A DNA stretch of 64,000 nucleotides from Dasyornis broadbenti. Lineage: Eukaryota > Chordata > Aves > Passeriformes > Dasyornithidae. The translations under genes and the position numbers were made by a program. Under the pieces are notes generated by a model. That model was not told the origin of the DNA, made no database searches, and saw only the letters and a list, made by a program, of their open reading frames with translations. This document shows, piece by piece, positions 1 through 11,600 of the stretch. The stretch is taken from contig VZRN01003185.1 in the NCBI GenBank assembly GCA_013397935.1, positions 252,532 through 316,531 on the forward strand, given 5' to 3'. Every line of letters begins with the position of its first letter. The first letter of the stretch is position 1.

Positions 1-1019
1 GTATCTGTAACATTCTCAGGCATTAGTTTCCATCTTCTTCACTCACCACTGCATTCCTTGCTGGTTCACTCTGCAACAAAAAGTTTACCACACTATTTTT
101 GCTTATCTTAAGATCTCCATCATAAGTATATCCATGTTGAGTTAGCTGTCTACAGCTAATAAGTCCCCATGAGTATCAGGTTACGTGAGAAACTAAGGTC
201 TTCCAACTCAGAATTCTTTTTTTTCTAATGGTCATCATTTGGCTAGGCAACTTAAACTTATGGTTAGATCCAGATTATATACTGAGAACCTGTATGTGGA
301 CAAGATAGCAAAGTCTGTTTTCTCAGGACAAGGCCCAACACCTAAAAACTTGCTTCATGGAACACAAAATTCTCATTGTATCAGTTTTGGTGTTTATCAG
401 TACAACTTACTTCAAACATTCTATGTTCTTTTTCTCAAAAGTTTTGGGGTTTGGCCAAGTCCTTATGTTTGAAACTATGAAGATAACAAATTGCTTCAAA
501 CAGTAAATCTTATCTATCTATTTGGTCTGACTCAATTTTTCATAGGAAAATGAACTTTCCTGTTGACCTTCACCTCTAGGATTTGTTCTCCCAGTGATTT
601 CTTGGTTCTGTCCCTGACATAGATACCCTGGTTTCCTGGTTGACACAGGGGAAGCAATGAGTGCCCTGAAGTGACTAAAATTTTAAAACTGCTGCTTCGA
701 TGAAGATTTAATCTCTGATGGTAAGTTACCTACTAATATGCTCCCAGCCAAATTTTGATTGGAGTGATTGGAATAACTTCGCTGCCAGGCTTCATCTATT
801 CTTGTGCAAGAGATTACCATTCCTAAATTACTGACAATTAAGGACTGTGTGCTGGTTGCTCAGGCATTCAAATTCACAGCCTGGCACATTAACTTTCTAT
901 GCCACTCGTTGTACTTTAAATAAGTATAGCAATCCACGAACTGGGAGTAGCTAGCATGTACTTGTTTCTAACCACCCTGGTTTCATTTGGAGAATGACTA
1001 TTTACACAAGCATGAAGTG
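1..1019. other. Non-repetitive intronic stretch
   Basis: AT-rich sequence with no recognised gene or repeat. A 24-base minus-strand segment (47-70) is bounded by strong splice-like signals and is discussed as a finding. A plus-strand GTAAGT at 721 follows a good acceptor-like site near 580, but all three frames between them contain stops. Confidence 0.6.
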
Positions 1020-1289
1020 ACAGGAAAATGGAAATGGTTTTAAACTGAAAGATACTAGGTTTAGATTAGATATTAGGAAGAAGTTCTTTACTGTGAGAGG
1101 GGTGAGGCACTGGAACAGGTTTCCCAGAAGAGTGTGGATGCCCCATCCCTGGAAGAGTAAAAGGCCAAGTTGGATGGACCTCTAGCTATCTAGTGTAGTG
1201 GACGATGTCCCTACCCACAGCAGGGAAGATGGAGCTAGATGATCTTTAACCAAACCAAACCATTTTATGATTCTATGACTCTATGATTT
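1020..1289 (+). mobile_element. CR1 LINE 3'-end fragment
   Basis: The stretch reads like the CR1 3' untranslated region: a GGTTTTAAACTGAAAGA segment, then TTAGATATTAGGAAGAAG, GAGGCACTGGAACAGG, GATGCCCCATCCCTGGA and AACTAGATGATCTTTAA-like blocks. It ends in TTATGATTCTATGACTCTATGATT, which is the repeated CR1 tail. It is 5'-truncated, as most CR1 copies are, keeps no coding sequence, and lies antisense to GPC5. Confidence 0.93.
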
Positions 1290-4156
1290 GGACAACTTCT
1301 GAAGAAAGACACAGCAGGAGAGATGGAAGAAATGATCTTTTAGATTGCATGAAGTATGAGTTTGAAATATGAGTTTGTCTGGAGTGATATATTCTAGAAA
1401 AATATACAGACCTTGTTTAATTCCTTTTGTGAGGCTTTCAGCTAACTTTAAGTCTTATTTTAAGTTTTCTGGGACATACTTGAATTTGTCATCCTCCATT
1501 TTCTGCTTCATTTTTGTTCAGCAAGGTACAAACACATGAATTGTCCCCATGGAAACTAGATCTTACGGTTGTTATCAGTACTGTCCTTTTTGACTACTTG
1601 GTTAGCCAAACATTGGGGCTGGGTGCAGTAAAACAGTCCCTACGCAAACCTGTTCATTTACAAAGAATAAATGATTAATTTCTTTCAGGCCACACTTGGT
1701 CCAAAATTTTTCTTTCCTAGCTTTCTCTGCCTTGTGGTCTTGTTGGCTTTTCTCTTCTTTTCTTTTGTTCTCCCTGTTATTGGGGGGATTTTTTTGGGTT
1801 TTTTTTTGTGTTTGTTTGTTTGTTTGTTTGTTTTTGGTTTTTTGTTTTTTGTTTGGTTTGGTTTGTTTTTTTTTTTTTTCTCCCCTGCAAATAAATGCTC
1901 AAAGAATTTTCTTCCGTAAGTGCCAGCATATGTGTTTATTATGGGAAGTGATACCAACCTGGAGTGGAGGGAAAGGCTTCCATTGTTTCAATTAACTAGC
2001 TCTATAGAAGGTTTTACAGCTTCTGTCAAATCAGGAAAGAAGTTCATATCAAGCTTCAGTGAGGCTGAATCTGGACCATAATAGTTTCAGTAGTCATGAA
2101 ATCATACTGATTTCTAAGCCAGTTTGCATGATGACATTGCAGATGTTAAACAAAATAGGTTTTCTTTTATCTGCCAAAAAATTTGTATCTTTCTTCTGAC
2201 AATCTACTATTTAAAAAGCTCCTAAGTTTATGACAGAGTAATAAAATCTTCAGTGAACAGAAACTTAAAAATAATCTTGTTCTGGTAGAGCTAAGCAACT
2301 TACTTGCTTTTCAATTACATATTTAATATAAGGGACAAGAAAAATTGTGAGAAATCTCCACAGCTTTTCTCTAGACACAGTTAGATGATCACTCTGACAG
2401 ATTCCATTCTTTTGGTGGTTGCTTTTCTGTTACCAAAGTTTGTAATATCTTATTAAAATTCTCTTAGGGTGTAGAGATGTTTCAAGGAGCTTATTTCTTT
2501 CCACTAATGTCTAGCTGCCTGATTATCAGTTCATTTATGCTTTCCAAGGCATCATTTATTTTTTTGAGAGAGTGGTAATTTTTGTGCAAGTCTGACTGTT
2601 ATCTCATTTGCTTGCAAAGTGACAATTAATTCCTGATATATAGCCTCTAGCGTACAGCCCTTGTCAGTTGCACAATGAAATACTCAGTCACTGATCTTGA
2701 AATCCGTAGAAAAACATACTAAAACTTGTGTTAAGGTTTAGGGGCCATTGTTTAGTTTAGGTTTTTTCTATAGAAATGAAATTTATATTGACACATAAGC
2801 ACACATATTATCTGCTCCAAGGAAGTTTTTATGAATTGCATTTACAACTACACTACTCTGCATCTGATTCTCATGTTATTTCATTTTCTTTTGAAATTTC
2901 CCGGAAGAATGACATCTCAGACAGAGAGTTGCTCTGTGCACTTCCTTAAGATGCTTGCTATGAAAAGCTAGCTGTCTAATGAAACCATTTATATGAGTTA
3001 GAAAATTATTTTCAAGCAAAAGATTAGACTAAGAATCTTCAAAAATGCATAGGAAGCTTTCCCCAACCACTTAATTACTCATTAACAAAATAATTTAGAA
3101 TGGAGCTTTCTGTGAGACGTTAACAGGACTTTTGCCTTTGACATCAGTAAAAACCTTGTTCAGAGAAATCTGGGATCTAAGAGAAAATCAGCTAACACAG
3201 CAGATGTCTTTAAATGGATGGTGTGACTGACAACCTCTTATGGACTGGAGTGATGCGAAACATATACAATGATTTTTAACTGAGGAAAGATATTTAGGCA
3301 ACAGAAAGAGGCAGTTTGAAGCAACTTTAGCATAGTATATAGGGGGAAAAGCATGTGGAGCGAGGTGGAACATACATTTCAATTAAACTTACACATTTAG
3401 ACCAGTGGAAACAGTCCAGATTTGAAAAGAGAGGAAAGGACATAACACCATTCTGCAAGCCTGAACCGAACTTTGTTTCTTTTCCCATACCTGCCCTGGC
3501 TTTTCTCCTAGTATTTACACAAGATTTAGTTTCTTTTGCCTTTAAGTTAGAACAAAGCAACCTGCTAAGTATATCTATGTTTTTAAAGATATTTTTCCAT
3601 TAAGGTAAATAAAGTCTTCATGGCACTAGTATAAGGGATCCTATTCTATTCCTGCTGAAGATAGCAGAAAAATTCTAAGTGTTTTTAATTAATGCTGTAA
3701 ACATTAATGAATGTTTAATCAATGCAATACATCTACACCCTTATCTACAGTAATGGACTTCAGCAGCAAAAAGACAAGGAAGAAAAACTATACAGTGTTA
3801 AAAGATAAGACAAGAATAAGTCCAGAGCTAATACATATTATTTACCAGTCACAAGCTGCAATCCAAAGTTTAGAGGAAAAAAAAAATTTGGGTTGGTATT
3901 GCTGAGCTCAGCATGACTACTACAATATCCTCACTAAACTACATTTGCAAAGATTCACTTGATCCTTTGTAAGGTCTTTTTTTCTTTAAATCTCCTAACC
4001 AATTCCATCTTTTACAAAGTTATTCTGTTATGGAAACTACTTGGAACTATACTTGAAGTTTGCAAATATAAAATGTCAGGACAGGGAAACACCCTGATCT
4101 GTCAAAACATTTGGCAGAACAAATTTATCCATGAGCTCTATCAGGTAATTGCATGA
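1290..4156. other. Intronic stretch with one T/G-rich tract
   Basis: Apart from the T/G tract at 1781-1885, no repeat or gene is recognised. Two acceptor-like sites are followed by open plus-strand frames. One lies near 3510 and hits a stop just before a GTAAAT. The other lies near 3750 and opens about 50 Lys-rich codons. Neither has independent support, and both are of the kind expected by chance. Confidence 0.5.
1781..1885. repeat. T/G-rich low-complexity tract with (GTTT)n core
   Basis: A run of T with interspersed G includes about five consecutive GTTT units, then GGTTTTTTG and GGTTTGGTTTG steps, then a run of about 15 T. Open frames across it in both directions (Phe/Leu-rich on plus, Lys/Asn-rich on minus) result from this composition and are not genes. 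Confidence 0.9.
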
Positions 4157-5035
4157 GGACGTAGCATGAGGACAGTCTTCAAAAAGGGCAAGGAGGACCC
4201 AGGGAACTACGTGCCAGTCAGCTTCATCTCAGTCCCCGGAAAAGTGATGGAGCACCTCATTCTGCAGGCAGTCTCTATCCACATGGATGAAAGAAAGAAA
4301 ACAGAAGAGTCAGCATGGATTCAGTACAGGTAAATCATGCTTGACCATCCTAATGGGCTTCTACGATGAGAAAACTACCAGGACGGATGAAGAGAGAGCA
4401 GTGGATATTGTCTATCTTGACTTTAGCAAGGCTTTCAATACTGTCTCTCACAACATCCTCATTGATGAGCTGAGGAAGTGTGGACTGAATGGGCAGTGGA
4501 TGGTGAGGTGGAGTGAGGTGGACTGGCTAACAGCAGATCCCAGAGGGTTGTTAATCAGCAGCACAGGGTCTAGTTCGATGTCCGTCACAAGTGGTGTCCC
4601 CCAAGGTTTCATACTGGGTCCAGTACTGTTTAACTTCTCCATTAATGACTTGGATGAAGGAGATGATGCCTTAGCAAGTTCACAGATGACACAAAGATGG
4701 GAAGAGTGGCCAATAGCCCAGAGGGCTGTGCAGCCCTTCAGAAGGACCTCGACAGGTTGGAGGAATCAGCAGAGAAGAAACATCTGAAATTCCACAGAGG
4801 CAAATGCAGGGTCCTGCACCTGAGGAGGAATAACCACAGGCACCAGCACAGGCTGGGGGCCGACCTGCTGGAAAACAACTCTGCAGACAAGGACATAGGG
4901 GAGCTTGTGGACAACAAGCTGTCCATGAGCCAGCACTGCCCTCATGACCAAGAAAGACAATGCAGTCCTGGGGTGCATTAGGAAAAGCTTTGCCAGCATG
5001 ATGAGGGAGGTAATGCTGCTTCTCTATTCAGCCTT
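4157..5035 (+). mobile_element. CR1 LINE fragment, central ORF2 region
   Basis: About 880 bases of CR1 ORF2 (reverse transcriptase) begin at a FKKGKEDPGNY-like segment and stop abruptly after a LLLYSA segment, with a T-rich stretch following. Both ends are truncated and no 3' tail is present. The copy lies antisense to GPC5. Confidence 0.93.
4163..5033 (+). pseudogene. Broken CR1 reverse transcriptase
   Basis: The reverse-transcriptase palm domain is recognisable but spread over three frames. Upstream of 4287 a FKKGKEDPGNY segment is in another frame with a stop. The longest frame (4287-4787) carries YLDFSKAFNTVSHNIL (motif A, with its catalytic Asp), then SGVPQG and GPVLFN (motif B region). 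Near 4670 the frame shifts, and the catalytic box, normally F/Y-A-D-D in this family, reads FTDD at 4679-4690. A third frame from about 4944 continues with LGCIRKS. Frameshifts, early stops and the altered catalytic box make this a dead fragment. Intact CR1 ORF2 also carries an endonuclease domain, which is absent here. Confidence 0.92.
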
Positions 5036-6488
5036 TTTTTCCAGTGTTTTTTCTTCTTGCTTGTCTTTCTCCATTAAATATTTACTAGTATATATCTCAT
5101 ATTTCCTTTTTCCCCTCCCTACATCTATAATTGTCTTTTGCCACACTTTTTATCTGCCTTTCGGTGAATCTTTCCCACTTCTGTTCATCTTTTACGCTTT
5201 TTCAGATCCTTTGCTTTCTTTTATTTCTTCTCCATTCAGCTATTTAGTTATTACTACTCAGATTTCCATTTGTAATATTTATCTTTAGATCAGACTCTTC
5301 CTGTGTAGTTGTAAACTGCATGCAGCACACACACATAAGCATCACATTAGACTTTTAGGATGCGTTTGTATGCAAAGATTAAGTTACATTTTAATTCATT
5401 TAAATATGACAGCAATAGATGTGAGTAGGCAGGAAAAAAGTCTGCTTCAGCATATTGGGGAGATGTAGTGAGGGGATCTATTACTTTAATAAATGATGTA
5501 TTTCATTCAGTTTCAAGCTTGTTTTGAAACGCCCCATTGTCATTCTGTTCATACTCTGCCCAATGTAGCACTTCTTGTTGATCTTACAAACAGTCAATGA
5601 GAACTACTGCGGCGTTACACAGACCTTCTCTGTCTTTTGTTTTCTGCATAGATATCAATTTGTTAAACAATCTGAATCTTTGATGACTTACAAAACAGTT
5701 CAGCTAATGGTCCATGCTTTAATGCATCTTATCAACAGCAAACATCTGCCTAAAAATGGCTGTGCTTTCATGGCTGTTAAGCTCTAGGGAAAATGCAAAG
5801 ATAGATGTCATTTTGTTGATCAGGTTTAAAACAAGGACTGAAAGATAAAAGATTCCTGGTTCTAAGCAGCAATTCCTTGTAAATAATTTATAGTCCAAAA
5901 ATAATAATTTTTAAATGCTATTCAATACTTAGAGGAAGGAGTCTTCTTTCTGTGTCTAATTTATCATCATTCATTTAGAATTCTTCCAATTAATATTCAA
6001 AGATTACCAACTTCCTATCTATAAATGAGTTGCTTATTAATATTACATAAGCTTTTCTCCTTTCTTCTGATGAGGCAGAGCACAACATGCTGCAAATAGA
6101 ACTGACAGGAAAATAAACGGTTTGGAACTGTAGTGAAGCCATTTACCATTCATGAAGTAACTTACTAATAATAGTTGCCTGCTTATGGAAGCTCAAATGT
6201 TAAGGTTTTAACAGGGCACTGAGATCAAAAAGGAATAGTAATAAATGACCTAGAACTGAATTCTTTTATTATACAGCTGCATAGAATAAAGTGTTCAATT
6301 TGAGTTGCACGTGCATACGCAACACATGCAAGACTTTTAGTTCATTGGAAAGTTCAGCAGGGAAATATGACAAGCAAAAAACCTGGTTGTAAATATCTTA
6401 TCTACTGGCCATAGATATCAATAAATAACAAGAAAGGGATCTTTACATCAGTAAGCCTTTGAGGAAACAGGGGAACTATTCATAAAAG
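5036..6488. other. Intronic stretch, nothing recognised
   Basis: Pyrimidine-rich sequence follows the truncated CR1 to about 5290, then ordinary AT-rich DNA. The open frames here (4944-5288 plus, 5575-5787 plus) are short, and the first mostly runs through CR1 and T-rich sequence. No repeat or gene family was recognised. Confidence 0.6.
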
Positions 6489-6620
6489 CAAAGAATTAAA
6501 GAATATGCCGACTTGGAAGGGACTATCAGGATCATTGAGTCCAACTCCCAGCCCTGCACAGGACACCCCAAGAATCACAACATGTGCCGGAGAATGTTGT
6601 CCAAACTATACCCTAGCTCA
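6489..6620 (-). mobile_element. CR1 LINE 3'-end fragment (minus strand)
   Basis: On the plus strand it reads AAGAATATGCCGA, TTGGAAGGGAC, ATTGAGTCCAACTCCCAGC, CCTGCACAGGACACCCC and AAGAATCAC, ending near TTGTCCAAAC. This is the reverse complement of a common bird CR1 3' end, with the degenerate tail at the low coordinate. The copy is only about 130 bases, diverged, and in the same orientation as GPC5. Confidence 0.88.
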
Positions 6621-8523
6621 GTGGACAAAAGCTAAGTAAAGGCTGCCTTCTACACCCAACATCAATTTTTCTTAAGCATGTACAAATCAAACACAATAAC
6701 AACAACTGTAAAGCAGTGATGTACTGAATGAAATTTCGTAACTACATGCTGATTATTTTGACAAGTTCAGCTGTTTAATATCATGCCTGGCTGCTCCTTT
6801 ATGGCTGATGATTTTCTTTTGTTAAATATGACAAGTCTAAATAAATTTGAACTCAAGTGAATTAAAACACTGACTCATTTACTTTGGCTAAAATCCCATA
6901 CGCACAAACTAAATTCATTGTTTTACTTTTGCTAATTCAGTGGTAGAAACTCATGAATATCTAAGGATTCATCTAATTGTTGCATACTCCATAATTCTAC
7001 TGCACAGGCATGTATATAGATCCTGTAAGATTTAAGACACTCGGATGCTATTCCTCACAGGAACGACCAAAGGCATTTTATGTCCAAAAACAACTTTTGT
7101 TTTTTAACAAATAGAGAAGCCAAGACTTTGCTGGCTCTTAACATAAATTTGAAATTGGTTTATATATAACAAATATGGCATCATATTGATCAAATAAATT
7201 AGTATATTATTAACATAAGAATAATATTTCTCGAAGGACACAGAAGGATTGCAGACAAATGAGCAGTCTTCTGAGGCAGGATCACCATGATCTAGTTAGT
7301 ATTTTAAAAACTAAAGCTAATCAGCACAGCATTGGGATGGGAAGGAAAAAAATACATGACAGCATTTTGTCAACTTAATAAAATAAACAGTACACTGAAC
7401 AAAAACAAAACAAAGCAAAAACAACAAAAAACCCCAAACCAACCAACCAACCCCAAAACAGGTGCACAAAGAAAAAAAAAAGTATAAATCATTCAAGTTT
7501 CAATTTACCAAAAAGCACTGAGTTCCAATTCATCTTGAAAATCAGCTTTTTTTTTTCTTCTCAGAAATTGTCATGGAAAAGAAAAGGATAGCAATAATGT
7601 TAGTGAAGTCTCTACTTCCTGTTGATATGTGCCTCTTGGAATCCACCAAAAGGCCAGCTGGAGTCTGACATGAGTAAATTGCAATGAAATTAAATATCTG
7701 ATAAGAAGTCTTCAAGGAAGATTGGAAGGGTTTTATTGTTTGAGTTTAAAAGATAGTTTTCCAAAACAAGCATGACTAACTGCACTGAATTCTACACTTT
7801 CTATTTAAAAATAAAAATTAAAAGATCTTCAAAATGTTGAGTCAAGTCCTGCCTGACTCTCTGCTGCCTTGAATATGAATGTGAACATAGGAACATCCAG
7901 TTTCCTTTCAGTGGAGTAAATTTCAGTAAAATAGCTTCTGGATAAGGAAGAAAAACTGGTGTCCTCACTGGCGCAATACCAGTAGAGACATACTGCTGCA
8001 AATTCAGAATTTTAATTTCTGAACACCTGCAGAGAAGCAGCAACCATGACCAAGTCCTCTGTGGCAGGCACACACGTTGATGTGTGCTAAGGAGGAAGCA
8101 GAGGATGACAGCACTAATAAATCCATTCCTGAAGAGCTTGAAATTCAGTTTCTGTAAGAGCTTGCTCCTTTGGTCACAAGAATTTATCTCACTGGCCCTA
8201 CAAATGATCCTATCAGAATAAGAGAGAGGCTGTTTACTCACAGTTGCCCTTCCCCACTCTCTTGCAAGAAAAGAGGATAGTAATGAATTAACATTATTCA
8301 GTATAATGCTAAAATAGATATTTTAATGATATTGATAATAAAATTCAATATAACAGCATTATACTGAATATATTATAGGCAACGATGTTGATGTGTTTAT
8401 TTAAAGACAAAAAACTTGCATTTAGCATGCTGGAAGGAACTCCACTGTCTAAGATCTCAGTTTGTTTGCTGTTTGCTAAGGTAGGTCAGATCGACATACA
8501 CATAAGACTTTAATACTCCTTTT
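6621..8523. other. Intronic stretch with an A/C tract and a long open frame
   Basis: An A/C-rich tract lies at about 7395-7490. A minus-strand frame is open for 146 codons at 7801-8241, but it begins at GTG rather than ATG and matches nothing I recognise. The remainder is ordinary AT-rich sequence. Confidence 0.55.
7395..7490. repeat. A/C-rich low-complexity tract
   Basis: The tract runs through AAAACAAAACAAAG, ACAACAAAAAACCCC and (AACC)3 steps and ends in a run of A. It is one of several such tracts in the window. Confidence 0.85.
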
Positions 8524-8631
8524 NNNNNNNNNNNNNNNNNNNNNNNNNNNNNNNNNNNNNNNNNNNNNNNNNNNNNNNNNNNNNNNNNNNNNNNNNNNNN
8601 NNNNNNNNNNNNNNNNNNNNNNNNNNNNNNN
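8524..8631. other. Assembly gap (108 N)
   Basis: There are 108 unresolved bases between CTCCTTTT and a run of about 14 T. The missing sequence probably starts or ends in the same homopolymer. A GAG|GTAAGT motif lies 30 bases to the right on the plus strand but has no visible exon. Confidence 0.99.
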
Positions 8632-11600
8632 TTTTTTTTTTTTTTGTGAAGAAGTACCTTGAGGTAAGTCAACTGCTTCCTCAGATAATTTATTCCATAA
8701 ATATAGTATATACACCTCTCCAGAATTCAGGCCAAACTTTACTCTGAGTAGGGGTCCCCTTTTAATTGCTTCATGAAGTATTTTTGCTCCAAAATGCTCT
8801 GCTTATATACAAAAAAAAAATAAAAAAATAAAACAAACCATTTTTTTCTTTACTGGCACCACACTCTATCTTAGGAGGATGTGTAGAAAACATAAATTTT
8901 CACGTAGCTTCTAATTTGCCTTTTTTATTTAAGGATCACTTTGATTAAGGAATTCATCTTAGGGATTTAAATCACTGTCCTTTTGGAGATCTGTAATGTT
9001 CAAAGTCTACTTTAGAAATGAGTCATAGAAAACTGAAGTGCTTCTGAAAAATTATTTCTCAGAAAAACACTCTAATGGAAAAAGAATTTCTCATGGACAG
9101 ATTTTGCAGTGAATCTTTCAGACATATTTTCTCTTTGAAACATAATAAATGCTTGGAAGGCTTGGAACACACCAACTGTGTGAGAGCTTGTATTGTATAC
9201 ACATACCTAAAATAACATGGAAGTGTACTGCATCCTATATCACCTCTAGCAGTGGATTTTTAAAAGAACAACTTTCGACTCAAATGCTAATGTTCTATAG
9301 AAAGGCTGTAAATTCTACCATGTGAGAGTGGCTGTTGCAGGAAACTTCAATGAACATGAAGGTACAGAGATAATTACATTTCAAAAATCCTTCTGAGCTA
9401 AGCAATTAAAAAAACAAAGAAAAAAACTTGAGATGTTTCCATTTTTGGAAGTGGTAAATTACTTCCTGCTTGGCTTTCTAATAGTTTAAGGTAGTAATGT
9501 TACTAATTTTCTCACAACATGAAAAAAGCAGAATTCTGTCCTTGTCTTCTTCACTTTCACCTTTTTTATTTTCTAATGTGAAAAAAATAGCAAAAGCAAT
9601 AATAGTACTGCTGACTTAACAAACTTACTGTGCCAATGCAGGAAAGAATCTAGTCAGTAAAAAAGCATATGGGTGTCTGAGCAAAGAGCAAAGGAGCAAC
9701 TGGTGTAGGTTTCTGTCACTCCCTCCTTTAACAGCATAATGAGCTGTGCCACTGGGATCATGTATGCTTGTTCCTACGTTACAACTTTGTTTCTCCCCTA
9801 TATAATTTCTATATCCCATACAAAGTCATTTGGATGCATAAGACAACAGCTCAGAGATAAAGCTATTATTGCTCCTGGTATTCAACTATATTTGAACATA
9901 ACATATTGATTCTGAAAAAATAAAACCATTTCCTTTTTAATTACAAGTGAGAATACTAAAGGATAATGAAATTTACAGTCTTAGGAGGAGGAAGCAAACA
10001 AGTATTCGTTCATATGTACCTTCATTTCACTGGCCAAAAAAGAAGGAAATAACTTTACATCTATTTGCACAAAGCTCTGATCATGCAAATACAAAGACTT
10101 TCTCTTGTTGTTTAAAGAATTTGTTGGCTTTTTGACTGTTATCAGGTGATGCAGAATGATTTCCTACCACAATGTCATGTTCACTGATATCTCCTTTAAT
10201 TCCAGGTTACCCCACACTCTCAATCAGCCTTTTGAGTGATGTACACAACAGCTCCACACCTTCAAGCTGCTTCCCTCTGCTTTCCTCTTCAAGCTTCTCC
10301 TCTGCTTATTCCCTGCCTGCCCTTCTTGAAGAGTCCATATCAATGCATTGCAGCACTCAAGTTATGGAGATATTCCACCAGATCTCAGTTATTACAACAT
10401 CAATAATGTCAGAATCTAGCATCTGCACATGGAACTTAGTTCTTCCTGCTGGTTTCTAAGGTTGTATTTGTATGTGCATATTTCAGGAGGGCTTTCTTTT
10501 TCCCTGTTTTGCTGTTCCTGGAGCATCTCTTGTTCTTGCCACCTTGCATCTTTTGCTCTGCATCCCTGTCCACTGGTTCCACTCTTAACTGAGCTGTAAT
10601 TTCTCTTCACCACAGGATGTAGTTTAAAACTCTGCTCACCAGCTTTGTCAGCCTGTTGGCTGCTTTTGCTTGGCAAGACAGGCAGCTCTTGTCTTTACCC
10701 ATTACTCCTCAAACTTGGACCATTTTAATGTGGCCTTATTTAAAAAACAGAATGAAAACATAGCATATGGTGCAAAAATAATTCCTTTGAAATCATAAAG
10801 AAAATGCCTTCATGTACAGAAGCAATAAAGACACTTTCACAAAATTAAGAGCAATCCAACTATTGAACTAAATGAAACTGGAAAACATAGACAAAGTTGA
10901 AAATTAAAAAACATCAAAAAATATACAGGGTCAAACCCCAAGATTTTACTAGCTGCAACAGTTTTTGATAAATCTCTAGCCTAAGTAAATGGGAACTTTT
11001 ATTTTGGTAATATATTGCATCTTAAAAATAAATTCAGTTTTTATTGATTTTGAAAGTAACACTTGCAAGTATGAAGGTAATAGCTTTTTGATTGATTCAG
11101 TCAGAATGAGTTAAGCTTTGTGAATAAAGGGGAAATTAATCAGTAAGGGTTGATTTAGGGCCTCTTTCATAATATGGATTTCCATTTCTGTGTGTCATTG
11201 TTCTGTTGTTAAAAACCTGATGGACTGTTTGCACTGAGGTGAATGATTAAATGTCTGTAACTAGGAGTGACTGAAAAGTGATGCCATCTTAAAAGAATTA
11301 AAGCCTTCCTGAAATTAAATGTAACAATCAAACTTAATCTGCAGGAACCTATAAAGTAAACAAGCAGAAATGGAAACATTTTCCATTTCAGACAGAGTAG
11401 CTCAGAAAAGAGAACTATTTCAGAAATTAACTTTCAGCAAGCGAAAAAATTGTTTAGGAGGCAATAAAGAAATGTATTGAGGTACTTGTGACAGGCATTC
11501 CAGCAAGTGACACATTTTCACTGTACACAGTACTAGTTTGACAAGAACCACCACATAAAGTTGTTCCCTACTGGACTCTGAGTTTCTTTTTTTTCTCCCT

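Noticed and set aside
411..474. A 64-bp minus-strand exon feeding the 24-base segment at 47-70
   Set aside because: Splice sites and phase fit, but the peptide does not resemble the expected last glypican-5 exon, and chance pairs of this kind are common in AT-rich DNA.
580..720. A plus-strand exon between a good acceptor (CCTTCACCTCTAG) and ATG|GTAAGT
   Set aside because: All three frames contain stops. It could only be non-coding, and there is no other support.
1671..1995. Overlapping Phe/Leu-rich (plus) and Lys-rich (minus) open frames that look like membrane or basic proteins
   Set aside because: They are produced by the T/G low-complexity tract.
9625..9819. A minus-strand open frame running into a GTAAGT donor
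   Set aside because: The acceptor side is purine-rich, the peptide is not a glypican, and no neighbour exon was found.
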